A stretch of 48,609 nucleotides of DNA from an uncultured Magnetospirillum sp. (GCF_903853455.1 NZ_CAINTR010000150.1:1-48609); one strand, 5' to 3'. Positions 19,503 through 31,085 are shown, counted from the stretch's first letter. Translations and numbers: made by a program. The notes: generated by a model from the sequence alone, not told the origin.

Positions 19503-20851
19503 GGGGCGATTCCGGCTACGGCTTGCAGCCACGGAAGCAAGGCCTCGCGGGCACGGCTCGAATAGAGCTTCTTGCGGTCACGTCCCTTGACCCGCCGGCC
19601 GTTGTCGTCGCGCTCGGGCGGCGGCGGAAACAATCCGAAATTGATATTCATCGGCTGGTAGGTCTCGGCCATGGCACCGCCGGTGACATGCGCCAGCAGG
19701 GCGCCCAGCGCGGTGAGCGGCGATGGCGGCGGCATGTCCCGGCCGAGCGCCTCGGCGGCGGCGAACAACCCGGCCAGCAGCCCGATGGCGGCACTTTCCA
19801 CATAACCTTCGCAGCCGGTCACCTGGCCGGCCAACCGTAGGCGCGGCTCGGCCTTGAGGCGGAGCGAACCGTCAAGCACCTTGGGACCATTGACGAAAGT
19901 GTTGCGATGCAGGCCGCCCAGACGGGCGAACTCGGCCTGCTCCAGTCCTGGAATCGAGCGGAAGATCCGGGCCTGCTCGCCGTGGCGCAGCTTGGTCTGG
20001 AAGCCAACGAGGTTGTAGAGGGTGCCCAGCGCGTTGTCCTGGCGCAACTGCACCACCGCGAACGGCTTGGGACCGTTGGGATCGGTGAGTCCCACCGGCT
20101 TCATGGGGCCAAAGGCCAGGGTGTCGCGGCCACGCTCGGCCATGACCTCGATGGGCAGGCACCCTTCGAAATAGGGGGTGTCCTTTTCCCAGTCGTGGAA
20201 TTCCACCTTGTCGCCGGCGATCAGCCCGTCGATGAAGGCGTAATACTGGTCCTTGGAGAGCGGACAGTTGATGTAGTCCGATCCGGTTCCCTTGTCGTAG
20301 CGCGACTGGAACCAGGCCTTGGAGAAGTCGATGCTCTCCTTGGTGACGATGGGGGCGATGGCATCGAAAAAGGCCAGGGACGCCTCGCCAGTCAAGCCGC
20401 GCAGACCCTCGGCCATGGCGGCCGACGTCAGGGGACCGGTGGCGATGATCACGCTGTCCCAATCGGCGGGCGGCAGACCGGCCACTTCCTCGCGCTGAAG
20501 GGTGATCAGCGGATGGGCGCAAAGAGCGGCTTGCACGGCTTGGGAAAAGCCATCACGATCCACCGCCAGGGCGCCGCCGGCCGGCACCTTGTGGGCGTCG
20601 GCCATGGCCAGGATCAGGGAGCCGGCCTTGCGCATCTCCTCGTGCAGCAGACCGACGGCGTTGTAGTCGGCGTCATCGGAGCGCAGCGAGTTGGAGCACA
20701 CCAGTTCCGCCAGTCCATCGGTCTGATGGGCGGCGGTGGTCCGCACCGGGCGCATTTCGTGAAGGACGACGGTGAGGCCGGCGCGTGCGAGCTGCCAGGC
20801 GGATTCCGATCCGGCCAGCCCGCCGCCGATTACATGGACGGTTCGAGTCAT
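19499..20851 (-). CDS. trmFO: methylenetetrahydrofolate--tRNA (uracil-54-C5) methyltransferase
   Basis: Folate- and FAD-dependent enzyme that makes ribothymidine at position 54 of tRNA. The N-terminal FAD-binding loop [16 protein letters not shown], the [11 protein letters not shown] segment, DRDGFSQAV, and the C-terminal [15 protein letters not shown] are typical. 450 residues, normal. ATG 20851 on the minus strand. Convergent with hpnI: the two stop codons share bases 19500-19501, so there is no terminator between them. Confidence 0.96.
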   Translation of the reverse strand: MTRTVHVIGGGLAGSESAWQLARAGLTVVLHEMRPVRTTAAHQTDGLAELVCSNSLRSDDADYNAVGLLHEEMRKAGSLILAMADAHKVPAGGALAVDRDGFSQAVQAALCAHPLITLQREEVAGLPPADWDSVIIATGPLTSAAMAEGLRGLTGEASLAFFDAIAPIVTKESIDFSKAWFQSRYDKGTGSDYINCPLSKDQYYAFIDGLIAGDKVEFHDWEKDTPYFEGCLPIEVMAERGRDTLAFGPMKPVGLTDPNGPKPFAVVQLRQDNALGTLYNLVGFQTKLRHGEQARIFRSIPGLEQAEFARLGGLHRNTFVNGPKVLDGSLRLKAEPRLRLAGQVTGCEGYVESAAIGLLAGLFAAAEALGRDMPPPSPLTALGALLAHVTGGAMAETYQPMNINFGLFPPPPERDDNGRRVKGRDRKKLYSSRAREALLPWLQAVAGIAP

Positions 20852-20909
20852 GGTCGTGACATAGACCGTCAGACCGAGCCTGTCCAGAGGAACACTTTCG
20901 GCGGAGGTC

Positions 20910-21167
20910 TCACGACCCTGCCAAGTGGGTGAGGAAGGCGGCCGAACTGCTGATGCTCGAGGTGACCGATGACGTTCCGGTCACCGCCTTGCCACGGCTG
21001 TTGTCGACCTTGGCCGGGCCGCCCTTGTCGGGCATGTCCATGGGACCGAAAGCATAATTGGCGAAGGTGCTGCCGGGGCCGGTGGTCTCGCGACGCGTGG
21101 AGTGACTGGCCGCCTCGTCCTTTCGATTCAGCAGGAGATTCTGGGATACGCTGCTCAGGGCTTGCAT
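20910..21167 (-). CDS. hypothetical small Ser/Thr-rich protein
   Basis: An 85-residue frame starting at the ATG complementary to 21165-21167, with GGAG about 8 bases upstream on the minus strand. The product is hydrophilic, rich in Ser, Thr, Gly and Asn, without membrane segments or a signal peptide; the C-terminal 20 residues are notably Ser-rich. The centre contains [11 protein letters not shown] do not recognise a family. The frame can be extended to 21257, but the ribosome site favours 21167. An 8-bp perfect inverted repeat (GGTGACCG/CGGTCACC, 20961-20985) lies inside it. If it is not a gene, 20852-21368 holds no other candidate that I can see. Confidence 0.45.
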   Translation of the reverse strand: MQALSSVSQNLLLNRKDEAASHSTRRETTGPGSTFANYAFGPMDMPDKGGPAKVDNSRGKAVTGTSSVTSSISSSAAFLTHLAGS

Positions 21168-21368
21168 GTTCGTTCTCCGAAGGAGATGGACTGCCGGATC
21201 ATCTGCATGGTGCGTGCCAAGGCAGCAGGGGCGGAAATCCGCCGTTCCGTAGGCCATACGGCCGGCAATTTCTGCCGCATGGTGCGTTGCGGAAGGACAT
21301 TCCTTCCCGGCTCACAATAGGGTATAAGCACGCCGCCACCACCCCTTCGGATGGGAAAGAGACCCCCC

Positions 21369-21770
21369 ATGGCCAAGACCTATTATGTCGTCGGTGGAGA
21401 ATACGCCGACACGTCGTTCTCCATCATTGCCCCCGGTCACACCGAGGAACGCTTCGGTCCGTTCGAGGAACATGAAGCCCATATCTGCTGGCGCGCCCTG
21501 ACCGGCAAGACCGTCGATAATGCGATGATCCGCTATTTCATCCGTTCGACCGAGGCGGTTTCCGGCGAAACCTGGTACGTGGTCGGCGGCGAATATGCCG
21601 ATACCGACTTCCAGACCATCGCGCCGGGCAAGACCAAGGACGTGTTGGGGCCGTTCAGTCGCAAGGATGCCATGGACAAGTGGCGCGAATTGACCGGCAA
21701 GACGGTGGACAGCGCGCTCACCCGCTTTGATCTGTGCACAGGCGAGGAACTCGCCCGGGCCGATTCTTAA
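21369..21770 (+). CDS. DUF4170 protein with two tandem copies
   Basis: The 133-residue product is two copies of a domain of about 65 residues. Copy 1 has YYVVGGEYADTSFSIIAPG and ends in LTGKTVDNAMIRYFI; copy 2 has WYVVGGEYADTDFQTIAPG and ends in LTGKTVDSALTRFDL. This matches the small alphaproteobacterial DUF4170 family, usually one domain of 70-80 residues. No function is known. No signal peptide or membrane segment. ATG 21369 follows GGGAAAGAGACC. The frame from 21351 is also open, but the shorter start fits the family's MAKTYYVV-type N-terminus. It precedes the thioredoxin-like ferredoxin gene by 68 bases. Confidence 0.8.
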   Translation: MAKTYYVVGGEYADTSFSIIAPGHTEERFGPFEEHEAHICWRALTGKTVDNAMIRYFIRSTEAVSGETWYVVGGEYADTDFQTIAPGKTKDVLGPFSRKDAMDKWRELTGKTVDSALTRFDLCTGEELARADS

Positions 21771-21838
21771 CGGCTGGCAATAGGCGAGAGATCGCGCTAT
21801 TTCCTGATGTCGTACTCATCGTGAGCGGGAGGGAATTC

Positions 21839-22171
21839 GTGTCGTATTATCCTAACAAATATCATGCCTTCATCTGCACCCAGCGCCGCCCCGAAGGGCA
21901 CCCACGCGGCTGCTGCACCACCAAGGGCGGCGGACAGCCGCTGTTCGAGCGTCTGGTCGGCAAGATGAGCGAGAAGAACCTGTGGGAGGCCGGTATCAGC
22001 GTGGCGTCGTCCAGCTGCCTCGGTTTCTGCAAGGCCGGCCCGCTGATGGTCGTCTATCCCCAGGGCGTCTGGTACAAGATCGAGACGCCGGAAGACATCG
22101 ACGAGATCGTCGAGTCCCACTTCGCCAACGACAAGCCGGTCGAGCGCCTGATGGTCACCCCTGGCAAGTGA
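21839..22171 (+). CDS. thioredoxin-like [2Fe-2S] ferredoxin
   Basis: A 110-residue protein with the four cysteines of the thioredoxin-like 2Fe-2S ferredoxin family: ICTQRR, a GCC pair and SCLGFC followed by KAGP. The rest (FERLVGKM, PLMVVYPQGVWY, VESHFANDKPVERL) matches the family. It would carry electrons in the cytosol; the partner is unknown. Start is GTG 21839 behind GGGAGGG; a frame from 21734 is open but overlaps the DUF4170 gene. Its last base abuts the end of the CULT gene on the other strand. Confidence 0.88.
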   Translation: MSYYPNKYHAFICTQRRPEGHPRGCCTTKGGGQPLFERLVGKMSEKNLWEAGISVASSSCLGFCKAGPLMVVYPQGVWYKIETPEDIDEIVESHFANDKPVERLMVTPGK

Positions 22172-22537
22172 TCACTTTTCCGTAGTCAGGGCTTCCTTGA
22201 TCAGGCCGAAGAAGACCCTGGGCTCGGCGCTGCCTTCGTAGCGCCAGCCCAGGTGCGCATCGCAAGCGCGGCACATGGCCAGTCGCCACCGATACCCCTG
22301 AAACCAGGTGAACACTCCGGACGCTACGCCTTGCGGTCCGGCGCCGGGGGCATCGCGAAAACACAGCACCCGGAACACCAGGCCGGCGGGATTGAAGACC
22401 ACGTGCTCGTGGCCGCCGTTCAGGCTCATTTCCCACCGGCCACGCGTGATCAACGCGCCGCAGCGAACGCAGTAATACGCGATATCCTCCTCCCATGATC
22501 CGGCATCGACCTCGGTCGATGGCGCATCGCGGGGCAT
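22172..22537 (-). CDS. CULT-domain (cereblon-like thalidomide-binding fold) protein
   Basis: A 121-residue single-domain protein of the CULT (cereblon domain of unknown activity, binding cellular ligands and thalidomide) family. Four zinc cysteines are visible as YCVRCG (Cys23, Cys26) and MCRACD (Cys89, Cys92). The aromatic cage that binds cyclic imides in cereblon is intact: Trp78 (FTWFQG), Trp84 (YRWRL), Trp98 and Tyr100 (GWRY), and HEHVVFNPAG precedes it. From memory, MsCI4 of M. gryphiswaldense has the same residues with a one-position offset. No Lon-like domain is attached, so it is not an E3-adaptor. It follows the parvulin gene by 7 bases on the minus strand. Its native ligand is not known; C-terminal cyclic imides on damaged proteins are a candidate from work on human cereblon. 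Confidence 0.9.
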   Translation of the reverse strand: MPRDAPSTEVDAGSWEEDIAYYCVRCGALITRGRWEMSLNGGHEHVVFNPAGLVFRVLCFRDAPGAGPQGVASGVFTWFQGYRWRLAMCRACDAHLGWRYEGSAEPRVFFGLIKEALTTEK

Positions 22538-22544
22538 GGGGGAT

Positions 22545-22865
22545 TCAGTCGGTGCGCTGGATCAGGTGGAAGCCGAAAGGCGTTTCCACCACGCCGCTGA
22601 CTTCACCCGAGGTCAAGGCGAATGCCGCCACTTCGAATTCGGGAACCATGGAGCCGGCGGGAAAAAAGCCGAGATCGCCGCCTTCATCGGAGGAGGGACA
22701 GTCGGAATATTGACGCGCCATCTGGCCGAAATCGGCGCCCTCCGTAATCTCCGCCAGGATTTCGGTGATGGCGGTACGGGCTTCTTCCTTGGTGCGGCTG
22801 GCCTGGGAACGCATGGATCCCTTGTACATCAGCAGGATATGGGCGGCGCGAATCTGGTCGGACAT
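22545..22865 (-). CDS. parvulin-type peptidyl-prolyl isomerase
   Basis: A single parvulin (PpiC-type) domain of 106 residues that catalyses cis-trans isomerisation of prolyl bonds in the cytosol, with no signal peptide. Motifs are AAHILLMYKG, DFGQMARQYSDCPSS, GDLGFFPAGSMVPEFE and the C-terminal TPFGFHLIQR. ATG at 22863-22865 on the minus strand gives MSDQIRAAHILL; an upstream ATG at 22877 is also in frame. It lies just before the CULT gene, spaced by 7 bases, and 38 bases after the RNA methyltransferase gene. Confidence 0.92.
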   Translation of the reverse strand: MSDQIRAAHILLMYKGSMRSQASRTKEEARTAITEILAEITEGADFGQMARQYSDCPSSDEGGDLGFFPAGSMVPEFEVAAFALTSGEVSGVVETPFGFHLIQRTD

Positions 22866-22903
22866 GGGAAACTCCACAGGGTAGGGCAGGCGGCACTCTA
22901 GCG

Positions 22904-23698
22904 CTATCGCCGCGGCTTTGCCAGTTCATGGATCAGGATGGCGGCGGTGGCGGCGACATTGAGCGACTGCACCCGCCCCGAGCCGGGGATGGTGGCGATG
23001 TCGTCGCAGGCGGCCAGGGTGGCGGGGCCGAGGCCGTTCTCCTCGTTGCCCAGGATCATGGCGACGGGCTTGCCCGGCGCGGCGAGGACCTCGGCCAGGG
23101 GGCGACCCGACCCCAAGGCGGTGCCGACCACGCGGTAGGAATCGCGCAGCCGTTTCAGTCCGGCGACCAGCCTGGGAGCGCGAATCACCTCGACCCACTC
23201 CAGACCACCCTCGGAGACGCGGAAGGCGGCCTCGGACGGAGCCGCCTGTCCGGGATGATCCGAGATCACCAGACGTTCCAGGCCGAAAAAGGCCATGGTC
23301 CGCGCGATGGCCCCCAGGTTGTGGGGATTGCCGATGCCGTCGAGGATGAGCAGCGGCGCGCCGGATTTGGCCCACAGCTTGGCCTCGGCCGGATCGAACA
23401 GGGCGACGGGTTTGGGTTGGGTCACCGCCACGATGCCGCCATGCAACTGGGTGCCGGCGATCTTGGTCAGTTCCTCGGTCGGCACCAGCCGATAGGGCTT
23501 GTGCTGCTTGGCCATCAGGCTGCAAAACTCCCCGACCAGCGGCTTCATGCGGTCGTCGTAGAACAGCCGTTCGGCGCGGCGGGGATCATGCTCGAACAGC
23601 GCCTTGACGGCGGGCAGGCCGGTGATCCGTTCGCTGTCGTCTCTTGGCTTCGTATGGGGAGCAGCGGGCTTCTTGTGCGGAGCGGGCGGTCGTGCCAT
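22904..23698 (-). CDS. TrmH/SpoU-family RNA methyltransferase
   Basis: SPOUT-fold 2'-O-methyltransferase of 264 residues. The three family motifs are present: motif 1 NPHNLGAIARTMAFFG, motif 2 MILGNEENGLGP, motif 3 PGSGRVQSLNVAATAAILI. The N-terminal 100 residues match the RNA-binding substrate domain, preceded by a Pro/Lys-rich stretch. It could be the 23S Gm2251 enzyme (RlmB-like) or a tRNA enzyme; I cannot decide between them. Divergent from the RluE-type gene, with 32 bases between start codons. Confidence 0.9.
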   Translation of the reverse strand: MARPPAPHKKPAAPHTKPRDDSERITGLPAVKALFEHDPRRAERLFYDDRMKPLVGEFCSLMAKQHKPYRLVPTEELTKIAGTQLHGGIVAVTQPKPVALFDPAEAKLWAKSGAPLLILDGIGNPHNLGAIARTMAFFGLERLVISDHPGQAAPSEAAFRVSEGGLEWVEVIRAPRLVAGLKRLRDSYRVVGTALGSGRPLAEVLAAPGKPVAMILGNEENGLGPATLAACDDIATIPGSGRVQSLNVAATAAILIHELAKPRR

Positions 23699-23730
23699 GA
23701 CAGGGCCTTGTTGCGGATGGAGACAGTGTT

Positions 23731-24288
23731 GTGCCCCGGCTGATCCTGTTCAACAAGCCTTATGACGTGCTGACCCAGTTCACCGACCGCGAAGGCGGCC
23801 GGGCTACGCTCAAGCAGTTCATCGACGTGCCGGGAGTCTATGCCGCCGGACGGCTGGACCGGGATTCGGAGGGGCTGCTGGTGCTGACCGATTCGGGAGT
23901 GCTGGTCAAGCGCATCAGCGACCCCGGCCACAAACTGCCGAAGACCTACTGGGCCCAGGTGGAGGGCGTTCCCACCGAGATGGCGCTGGAGAATCTGCGC
24001 CGGGGGGTCATACTTAAGGACGGGATCACCTTGCCGGCGGGGGCGCGGCTGATGGGCGAGCCGGCCGGCCTGTGGCCGCGCGATCCGCCGATCCGCGTTC
24101 GGGCCGCCATTCCCACCGCCTGGATCGAACTGATTCTGCGCGAAGGCCGTAACCGTCAGGTCCGCCGCATGACTGCCGCGGTGGGCTTTCCCACCTTGCG
24201 GCTGATCCGCTGGGCGGTGGGCGACTGGACCCTGGAGGGGCTGGAGCCGGGACAGTGGCGGGAGGTGACGACGAAAAGAGGCAGCTAA
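23731..24288 (+). CDS. rluE: RsuA/RluE-type 23S rRNA pseudouridine synthase
   Basis: Isomerises a uridine to pseudouridine in rRNA. The 185-residue protein lacks an S4 domain and starts directly with the catalytic core: [29 protein letters not shown] with the catalytic aspartate, and [24 protein letters not shown]. Size and lack of S4 resemble RluE, which modifies U2457 of 23S rRNA. Start is GTG 23731. The stop overlaps the end of the OmpA-lipoprotein gene by 4 bases (convergent). Confidence 0.88.
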   Translation: MPRLILFNKPYDVLTQFTDREGGRATLKQFIDVPGVYAAGRLDRDSEGLLVLTDSGVLVKRISDPGHKLPKTYWAQVEGVPTEMALENLRRGVILKDGITLPAGARLMGEPAGLWPRDPPIRVRAAIPTAWIELILREGRNRQVRRMTAAVGFPTLRLIRWAVGDWTLEGLEPGQWREVTTKRGS

Positions 24289-25151
24289 CGCGCGGTTTCC
24301 CAGGTCACGACGGCCCGGCGATTGCGCTGTTCCTTGACGTTGTCCTTGGTGGGAACCGCCAGTTTTTCCTTGCCGTGGCCCGTCACCTCGACGGTCACGC
24401 CGTCCACTCCCAGGCTCTTGAGCTGAGCGGCGACGGCCTTGGCGCGCTTCTCGGACAGGGTCTTGTTGTAAGGCTTGCCGCCGACCGTGTCGGTGAAGCC
24501 GTCGATATGGATCACGGTCGGCTTGGCCGCTTTCAGCGCCGGGGCGGCGTCGTGCAGCGCCTGCATGGCCGAAGCATTGATGTTGGACTTGTTGTAGTCG
24601 AACAGAATCACCAGCGGCTGGGCCAGGGGCGGGGGAGCCGCCGGCACGACGACTTGCGGCGCCGGGGGCTGCTTCAGCTTGGGTTCGGTGGCGAGGAAGG
24701 TGTCCTTGCAGCCGGGATCGTTCTCACGCTCCCACTCTTCCTCGATCCAGCAATCCAGGGATACCTGGGCCTTGGCGGCCTCGGCGGGAACCCGCTCACG
24801 GGCGCCCTTGGCGAAATCGTCCATCAGGGTGGCGCGGGCGTCCTTGAGCACGGGAGCGACGGCGGCGGGAACGTCCCAATTGGCCGGATCTTCCGGCGGC
24901 ACCACCTCGCCGGTGGCGGCGCGCTCCGCCTTCTCGGCATAGGCCGCCGCATGACGCCATTCGTACTCGTCGATGGCTTCGTGGCGGGTGGCCTCCTTGT
25001 ACTCCTCGAACAAGGCCTTGGTGAAGGGCGTGCCGACGGTGGGGCTGGGGGCTGCCATGACGTCTTGCACCTCCGCCACCTGGAACGGTGTGGCGCAGGC
25101 GGAGACGGCGGCGAGGGCCACCAGGGCGGTCAGGACACGGACGATCTTCAT
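24285..25151 (-). CDS. OmpA-family lipoprotein
   Basis: Exported lipoprotein of 288 residues. It has a signal peptide with lipobox LAAVSAC (lipidation Cys19) and a C-terminal OmpA-like peptidoglycan-binding domain (about 165-285) with the [17 protein letters not shown] start, DGFTDTVG and a conserved LSEKRAKAV and NRRAVV. The central 140 residues are hydrophilic and unassigned. It could tether the outer membrane to the cell wall. ATG at 25149-25151 on the minus strand. Probably an outer-membrane protein, judging by an Ala rather than Asp after Cys. Confidence 0.88.
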   Translation of the reverse strand: MKIVRVLTALVALAAVSACATPFQVAEVQDVMAAPSPTVGTPFTKALFEEYKEATRHEAIDEYEWRHAAAYAEKAERAATGEVVPPEDPANWDVPAAVAPVLKDARATLMDDFAKGARERVPAEAAKAQVSLDCWIEEEWERENDPGCKDTFLATEPKLKQPPAPQVVVPAAPPPLAQPLVILFDYNKSNINASAMQALHDAAPALKAAKPTVIHIDGFTDTVGGKPYNKTLSEKRAKAVAAQLKSLGVDGVTVEVTGHGKEKLAVPTKDNVKEQRNRRAVVTWETAR

Positions 25152-25375
25152 GGTTGGTCTCGTCGAGCAATGGGTGTGCCGGCGCCATGAAGGCTTCGGC
25201 AACACTTTAATTTTGCAAGAGGAGGATCAATTGTCCAGAAAAATAAAATAGTTACCGGCGCTGAACCAAAGTAAGTCGATGACAAGGTCTAGTCGCGAGT
25301 CAGAAGATGATTAAATCAGCGTCTTAAAGACATTGGATGCGATGAGGCGAAAAAATTCGCAAAATCAATGCGTTG

Positions 25376-28216
<2,841 letters not shown>

Positions 28217-28246
28217 TGTTCCAGCCCTGTCGACCAAGATTTTCCT

Positions 28247-28275
28247 CGTCACCCCCACGAAGGCGGGGGGTGACG
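28247..28275. repeat. extragenic palindrome upstream of uvrA
   Basis: CGTCACCCCC (28247-28256) and GGGGGTGACG (28266-28275) make a 10-bp stem with a 9-base centre. Its form resembles dispersed extragenic palindromes seen in other alphaproteobacteria. It lies between the uvrA start and the CDF stop, so it would be within the 3' region of the CDF mRNA or the leader of uvrA. Confidence 0.5.
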
Positions 28276-28324
28276 AAACAAACGAGGGGCGGATGTTAGA
28301 GAGATTCGAGGCGGGGATAAAGCC

Positions 28325-29719
28325 TTACGCCCGCATGGCCTCGATGCCGTCGCTGGTGGGCTCGGCATGGACCACCACCCGCGAGATGCCGTGGACGGAA
28401 TCGCGCAGCCGGTGTTCCAGGCGGACGGTGGCCTGATGCACCTGACCGATCGGGGCGAGGTCGGGGAACAGGCAGTGGAACGAGACGTAAAGTCCGTCCT
28501 CGCGTTCCTGCGCTTCCAGGTGATGCACCGATTCCACCAGACTATCCTCGGCGGCGGCACGGGCAACGGCCGCCTGGACTTCGCTCAGGCGATCTCCCGT
28601 CGGCGCGGTGCCGGAAAAGTCGGTGGCGCGGCGAGGATCGATGTGGGTGTCGATGGTCACCTCGGCCCCCAGTTCGGCGGTCAAGGCGGTTTCCAATTCG
28701 GAGGCGATGGCGTGGGCGGCGACAATGGTCAGGGATTCGTCCACCTCCATGTCGAAGCTGAGATGGGGGCGGTCGCCGATGGCGGCGACGCCCACATGGT
28801 GGACCGAAAGGTCGCGAGCGGCTGCCAGCACCCGCACCGTCTCGGCGATGCTCTCATCGCTGAGCGCCAGCGGTTCGGCGATGACGACGGGTTGGACCTC
28901 CGGCAGTTTGGCGGCGAGGTGGGCGATGACCGCATGGCGCAACGCCTCCACCTGCTCCAGGTGAAGGGTGCGGCCGACCTTGATCACCACCTCGGCGAAG
29001 ACCACCGGGCCGGCGGGGCGGGCTCGCACCAGCTCGACCCGGGCGATGCCGGGGACAGCCGCCGCCACCTCCTCGATCCGCTCGGCGATGCCCTGGGGGG
29101 CTGCATCCACCAGGACGTCGATGGTTCGACTGCCCAGCCGCCAGCCGGCCAGGGTGACGAATCCGGCCACGCCCAGCGCCGCCACCGCGTCGCCCTTGGG
29201 CCAGCCCAGCCAGACCAGCCCCAGGCCCACCAGCACGGCGGTGGAGCTGAGGATGTCGGAGGAGAAGTGCAGGGCGTCGGCTTCCAGCGCCTGGCTGCCG
29301 GTCTCCTTGGCGACCTTGAACAAGGCTCGCGACCGGCCGATGTCGATCAGGATCGAAACCACGATGACCCCCACCGACCACCAGGTGGATTCCACCGCAA
29401 CCGCCTCGGCCAGCAGGCGGGTGACCGCCTCCTTGACGATCCAGGCGGCGGTGACGAACAGCAGACCGGTCTCGATCAGGGCCGAGACACTTTCCACCTT
29501 GCCGTGGCCGTAGGGGTGGCGCTCGTCCGCCGGCTGGTCACCGATCCGCACCGCGAACCAGGTCAGAATTGCCGCCCCCATGTCGAGCAGGGAATGAGCC
29601 GCCTCGGACAGGACGCCCAGACTGCCGGTCATCAGCCCGACCACCAGTTTCATGATGGTCATGGCGGCGCTGGCGAATACCGAGGAGAGGGCGACGCTTT
29701 GCTTGCGGTCACTCGACAT
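28325..29719 (-). CDS. cation diffusion facilitator (CDF) metal exporter with long cytosolic tail
   Basis: Proton-driven exporter for divalent metals (Zn, Fe, Mn or Co). The N-terminal 200 residues hold about six membrane segments with the active-site aspartates in [11 protein letters not shown] (TM2) and [12 protein letters not shown] (TM5). The family's usual tail is one ferredoxin-like domain; here about 260 residues follow and seem to hold three related segments, near [29 protein letters not shown] and [13 protein letters not shown]. Total 464 residues, well above the usual 300. ATG at 29717-29719 ([11 protein letters not shown]) is preferred over the longer frame. Not MamB or MamM, which are about 300 residues with one tail. 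Metal cannot be predicted. Divergent from the GDT1-type gene. Confidence 0.88.
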   Translation of the reverse strand: MSSDRKQSVALSSVFASAAMTIMKLVVGLMTGSLGVLSEAAHSLLDMGAAILTWFAVRIGDQPADERHPYGHGKVESVSALIETGLLFVTAAWIVKEAVTRLLAEAVAVESTWWSVGVIVVSILIDIGRSRALFKVAKETGSQALEADALHFSSDILSSTAVLVGLGLVWLGWPKGDAVAALGVAGFVTLAGWRLGSRTIDVLVDAAPQGIAERIEEVAAAVPGIARVELVRARPAGPVVFAEVVIKVGRTLHLEQVEALRHAVIAHLAAKLPEVQPVVIAEPLALSDESIAETVRVLAAARDLSVHHVGVAAIGDRPHLSFDMEVDESLTIVAAHAIASELETALTAELGAEVTIDTHIDPRRATDFSGTAPTGDRLSEVQAAVARAAAEDSLVESVHHLEAQEREDGLYVSFHCLFPDLAPIGQVHQATVRLEHRLRDSVHGISRVVVHAEPTSDGIEAMRA

Positions 29720-29936
29720 GGGAATGGGGCTCCGAGGGAAGGAATGCGTCAGACACCTACAGGAAGCCAGGCCGGCGGAAAAGAGAAAATTCGGCAATAA
29801 TCTGAAAGGGTTGTGAGGTTCTTTGTGAGTTGCATTCGCAGGTCAGGGCGGCGGGCGGGCATGGATCCTTGATCCAACCGCCTCGAGCCGTTACGGTCCG
29901 GCTGGTCATTGGACCCAGCCCTTCGGAACGCTCGTC

Positions 29937-30509
29937 ATGGAAGCATTGCTGATTTCCCTCGCCGTGGTTGCCGCCGCAGAAATCGGTGACAAGACCCAAC
30001 TGCTGGCCTTGTTGCTGGCGGCCAAGTTCCGCAAGCCGTTGCCGGTGATTGCCGGAATTTTCGTCGCCACCATCCTCAATCACGGCATTGCCGCCGGTAT
30101 CGGCGTCGCCGTGGCGGAATGGCTGAGTACCGAGGTGCTGCGCTGGATTGTCGGCGTATCGTTCATCGCCATGGCCGCCTGGACCCTGGTGCCCGACAAG
30201 ATGGACGAGGACCCCAAGATGTGGGAGCGGGCCGGGGCCTTCGTCGCCACCGCCGTCTCCTTCTTTCTGGTGGAGATCGGCGACAAGACTCAAGTGGCGA
30301 CAGTGGCGTTGGGAGCCCGCTTCGGCGACGTGGTCACCGTCACCGCCGGAACCACGCTCGGCATGCTGATCGCCGACGTGCCGGCGGTTTTCATCGGCGG
30401 CGCCATGGCCGAGCGGCTGCCGCTCAAACTGGTCCGCGCCATCGCTGCGGCCTTGTTCGCCATCCTCGGGATTCTGGCCCTGACCAATGTGGGCGACCGC
30501 TTCCTTTAG
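29937..30509 (+). CDS. GDT1/TMEM165 (UPF0016) cation transporter
   Basis: Membrane transporter of a family linked to Mn2+/Ca2+ export. The 190-residue protein has six membrane segments in two repeated halves, each with the signature E-x-GDKTQ: AAEIGDKTQLLALLL near residue 15 and FLVEIGDKTQVATVAL near residue 118. The domain-linking cytosolic loop is charged. ATG 29937. It is transcribed away from the CDF exporter, with 217 bases between. I found no yybP-ykoY-type manganese riboswitch upstream. The gene ends in a strong shared terminator. Confidence 0.92.
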   Translation: MEALLISLAVVAAAEIGDKTQLLALLLAAKFRKPLPVIAGIFVATILNHGIAAGIGVAVAEWLSTEVLRWIVGVSFIAMAAWTLVPDKMDEDPKMWERAGAFVATAVSFFLVEIGDKTQVATVALGARFGDVVTVTAGTTLGMLIADVPAVFIGGAMAERLPLKLVRAIAAALFAILGILALTNVGDRFL

Positions 30510-30515
30510 AAACGA

Positions 30516-30549
30516 AAAGCGGTGGAAGCTCAAGAGCTTCCACCGCTTT
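30516..30549. terminator. bidirectional terminator between GDT1-type gene and ssb
   Basis: AAAGCGGTGGAAGCTC (30516-30531) and GAGCTTCCACCGCTTT (30534-30549) form a perfect 16-bp stem with a minimal loop. A/T runs at both ends let it work for both the plus-strand transporter and the minus-strand ssb, which converge here. Confidence 0.85.
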
Positions 30550-30572
30550 GTTACCACCTCGAAATGACAGAG

Positions 30573-31085
30573 TCAGAACGGAATTTCGTCGTCCATGTCG
30601 GCCGGCGGCTCCCAGCTCTGACCACCGCCACCGCCACCACTGCCGCCACCGCTTTGGCGTCCACCACCACCCGAGGCACCGCCACCACCGCCGTAACCGC
30701 CGCCGCCGCCACCGCTACCGCTACCGCCACCTTCGCGGCCGCCCAGCAGGGTCAGCTCACCCTTGAACTTGCCGATGACCACTTCGGTGGAATACTTCTC
30801 CTGGCCCGACTGGTCGGTCCATTTGCGGGTCTGCAACGAACCTTCGAGATAGACCGAACTGCCCTTCTTCAGATAGCGCTCGGCGATGTCGGCCAGATTC
30901 GGATTAAAGATCACCACCCGGTGCCACTCGGTCTTTTCCTTGCGTTCGCCGGTGGCGCGGTCCTTCCAGCTTTCGGACGTGGCGATGTTGAGGTTGACGA
31001 TCTTGGACCCGTCCTGCGAGGTCCTGACCTCGGGATCGCGCCCCAGATTGCCGATAAGAATGACCTTGTTGACACTGCCGGCCAT
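30573..31085 (-). CDS. ssb: single-stranded DNA-binding protein
   Basis: Coats single-stranded DNA in replication, repair and recombination. OB-fold N-terminal domain ([45 protein letters not shown]), then a low-complexity glycine/serine linker of about 50 residues and the protein-recruiting tip DMDDEIPF. 170 residues. ATG at 31083-31085. The linker DNA is a run of near-repeats, prone to slippage. In some bacteria ssb is next to uvrA and SOS-controlled; here it is about 2.4 kb downstream of uvrA's start and no SOS box was recognised. Confidence 0.97.
   Translation of the reverse strand: MAGSVNKVILIGNLGRDPEVRTSQDGSKIVNLNIATSESWKDRATGERKEKTEWHRVVIFNPNLADIAERYLKKGSSVYLEGSLQTRKWTDQSGQEKYSTEVVIGKFKGELTLLGGREGGGSGSGGGGGGYGGGGGASGGGGRQSGGGSGGGGGGQSWEPPADMDDEIPF

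Noticed and set aside
25206-25375. AT-rich gap between the OmpA-lipoprotein and uvrA as a regulatory RNA
   Set aside because: No stable hairpin or T run was seen. It is likely only leader/trailer sequence.
28217-28324. SOS box upstream of uvrA
   Set aside because: No GAAC-N7-GAAC or GTTC-N7-GTTC pattern found by eye; only a palindrome unlike a LexA site.
28325-29719. CDF gene as MamB or MamM of a magnetosome island
   Set aside because: It is much longer than those proteins, has extra tail segments, and no other magnetosome genes are present.
29720-29936. Manganese riboswitch (yybP-ykoY) before the GDT1-type gene
   Set aside because: The conserved core of the riboswitch was not visible in the intergenic sequence.
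30573-30770. Tandem repeat or CRISPR-like array in the ssb region
   Set aside because: The repetition is the coding sequence of the Gly/Ser-rich SSB linker, without regular units or spacers.
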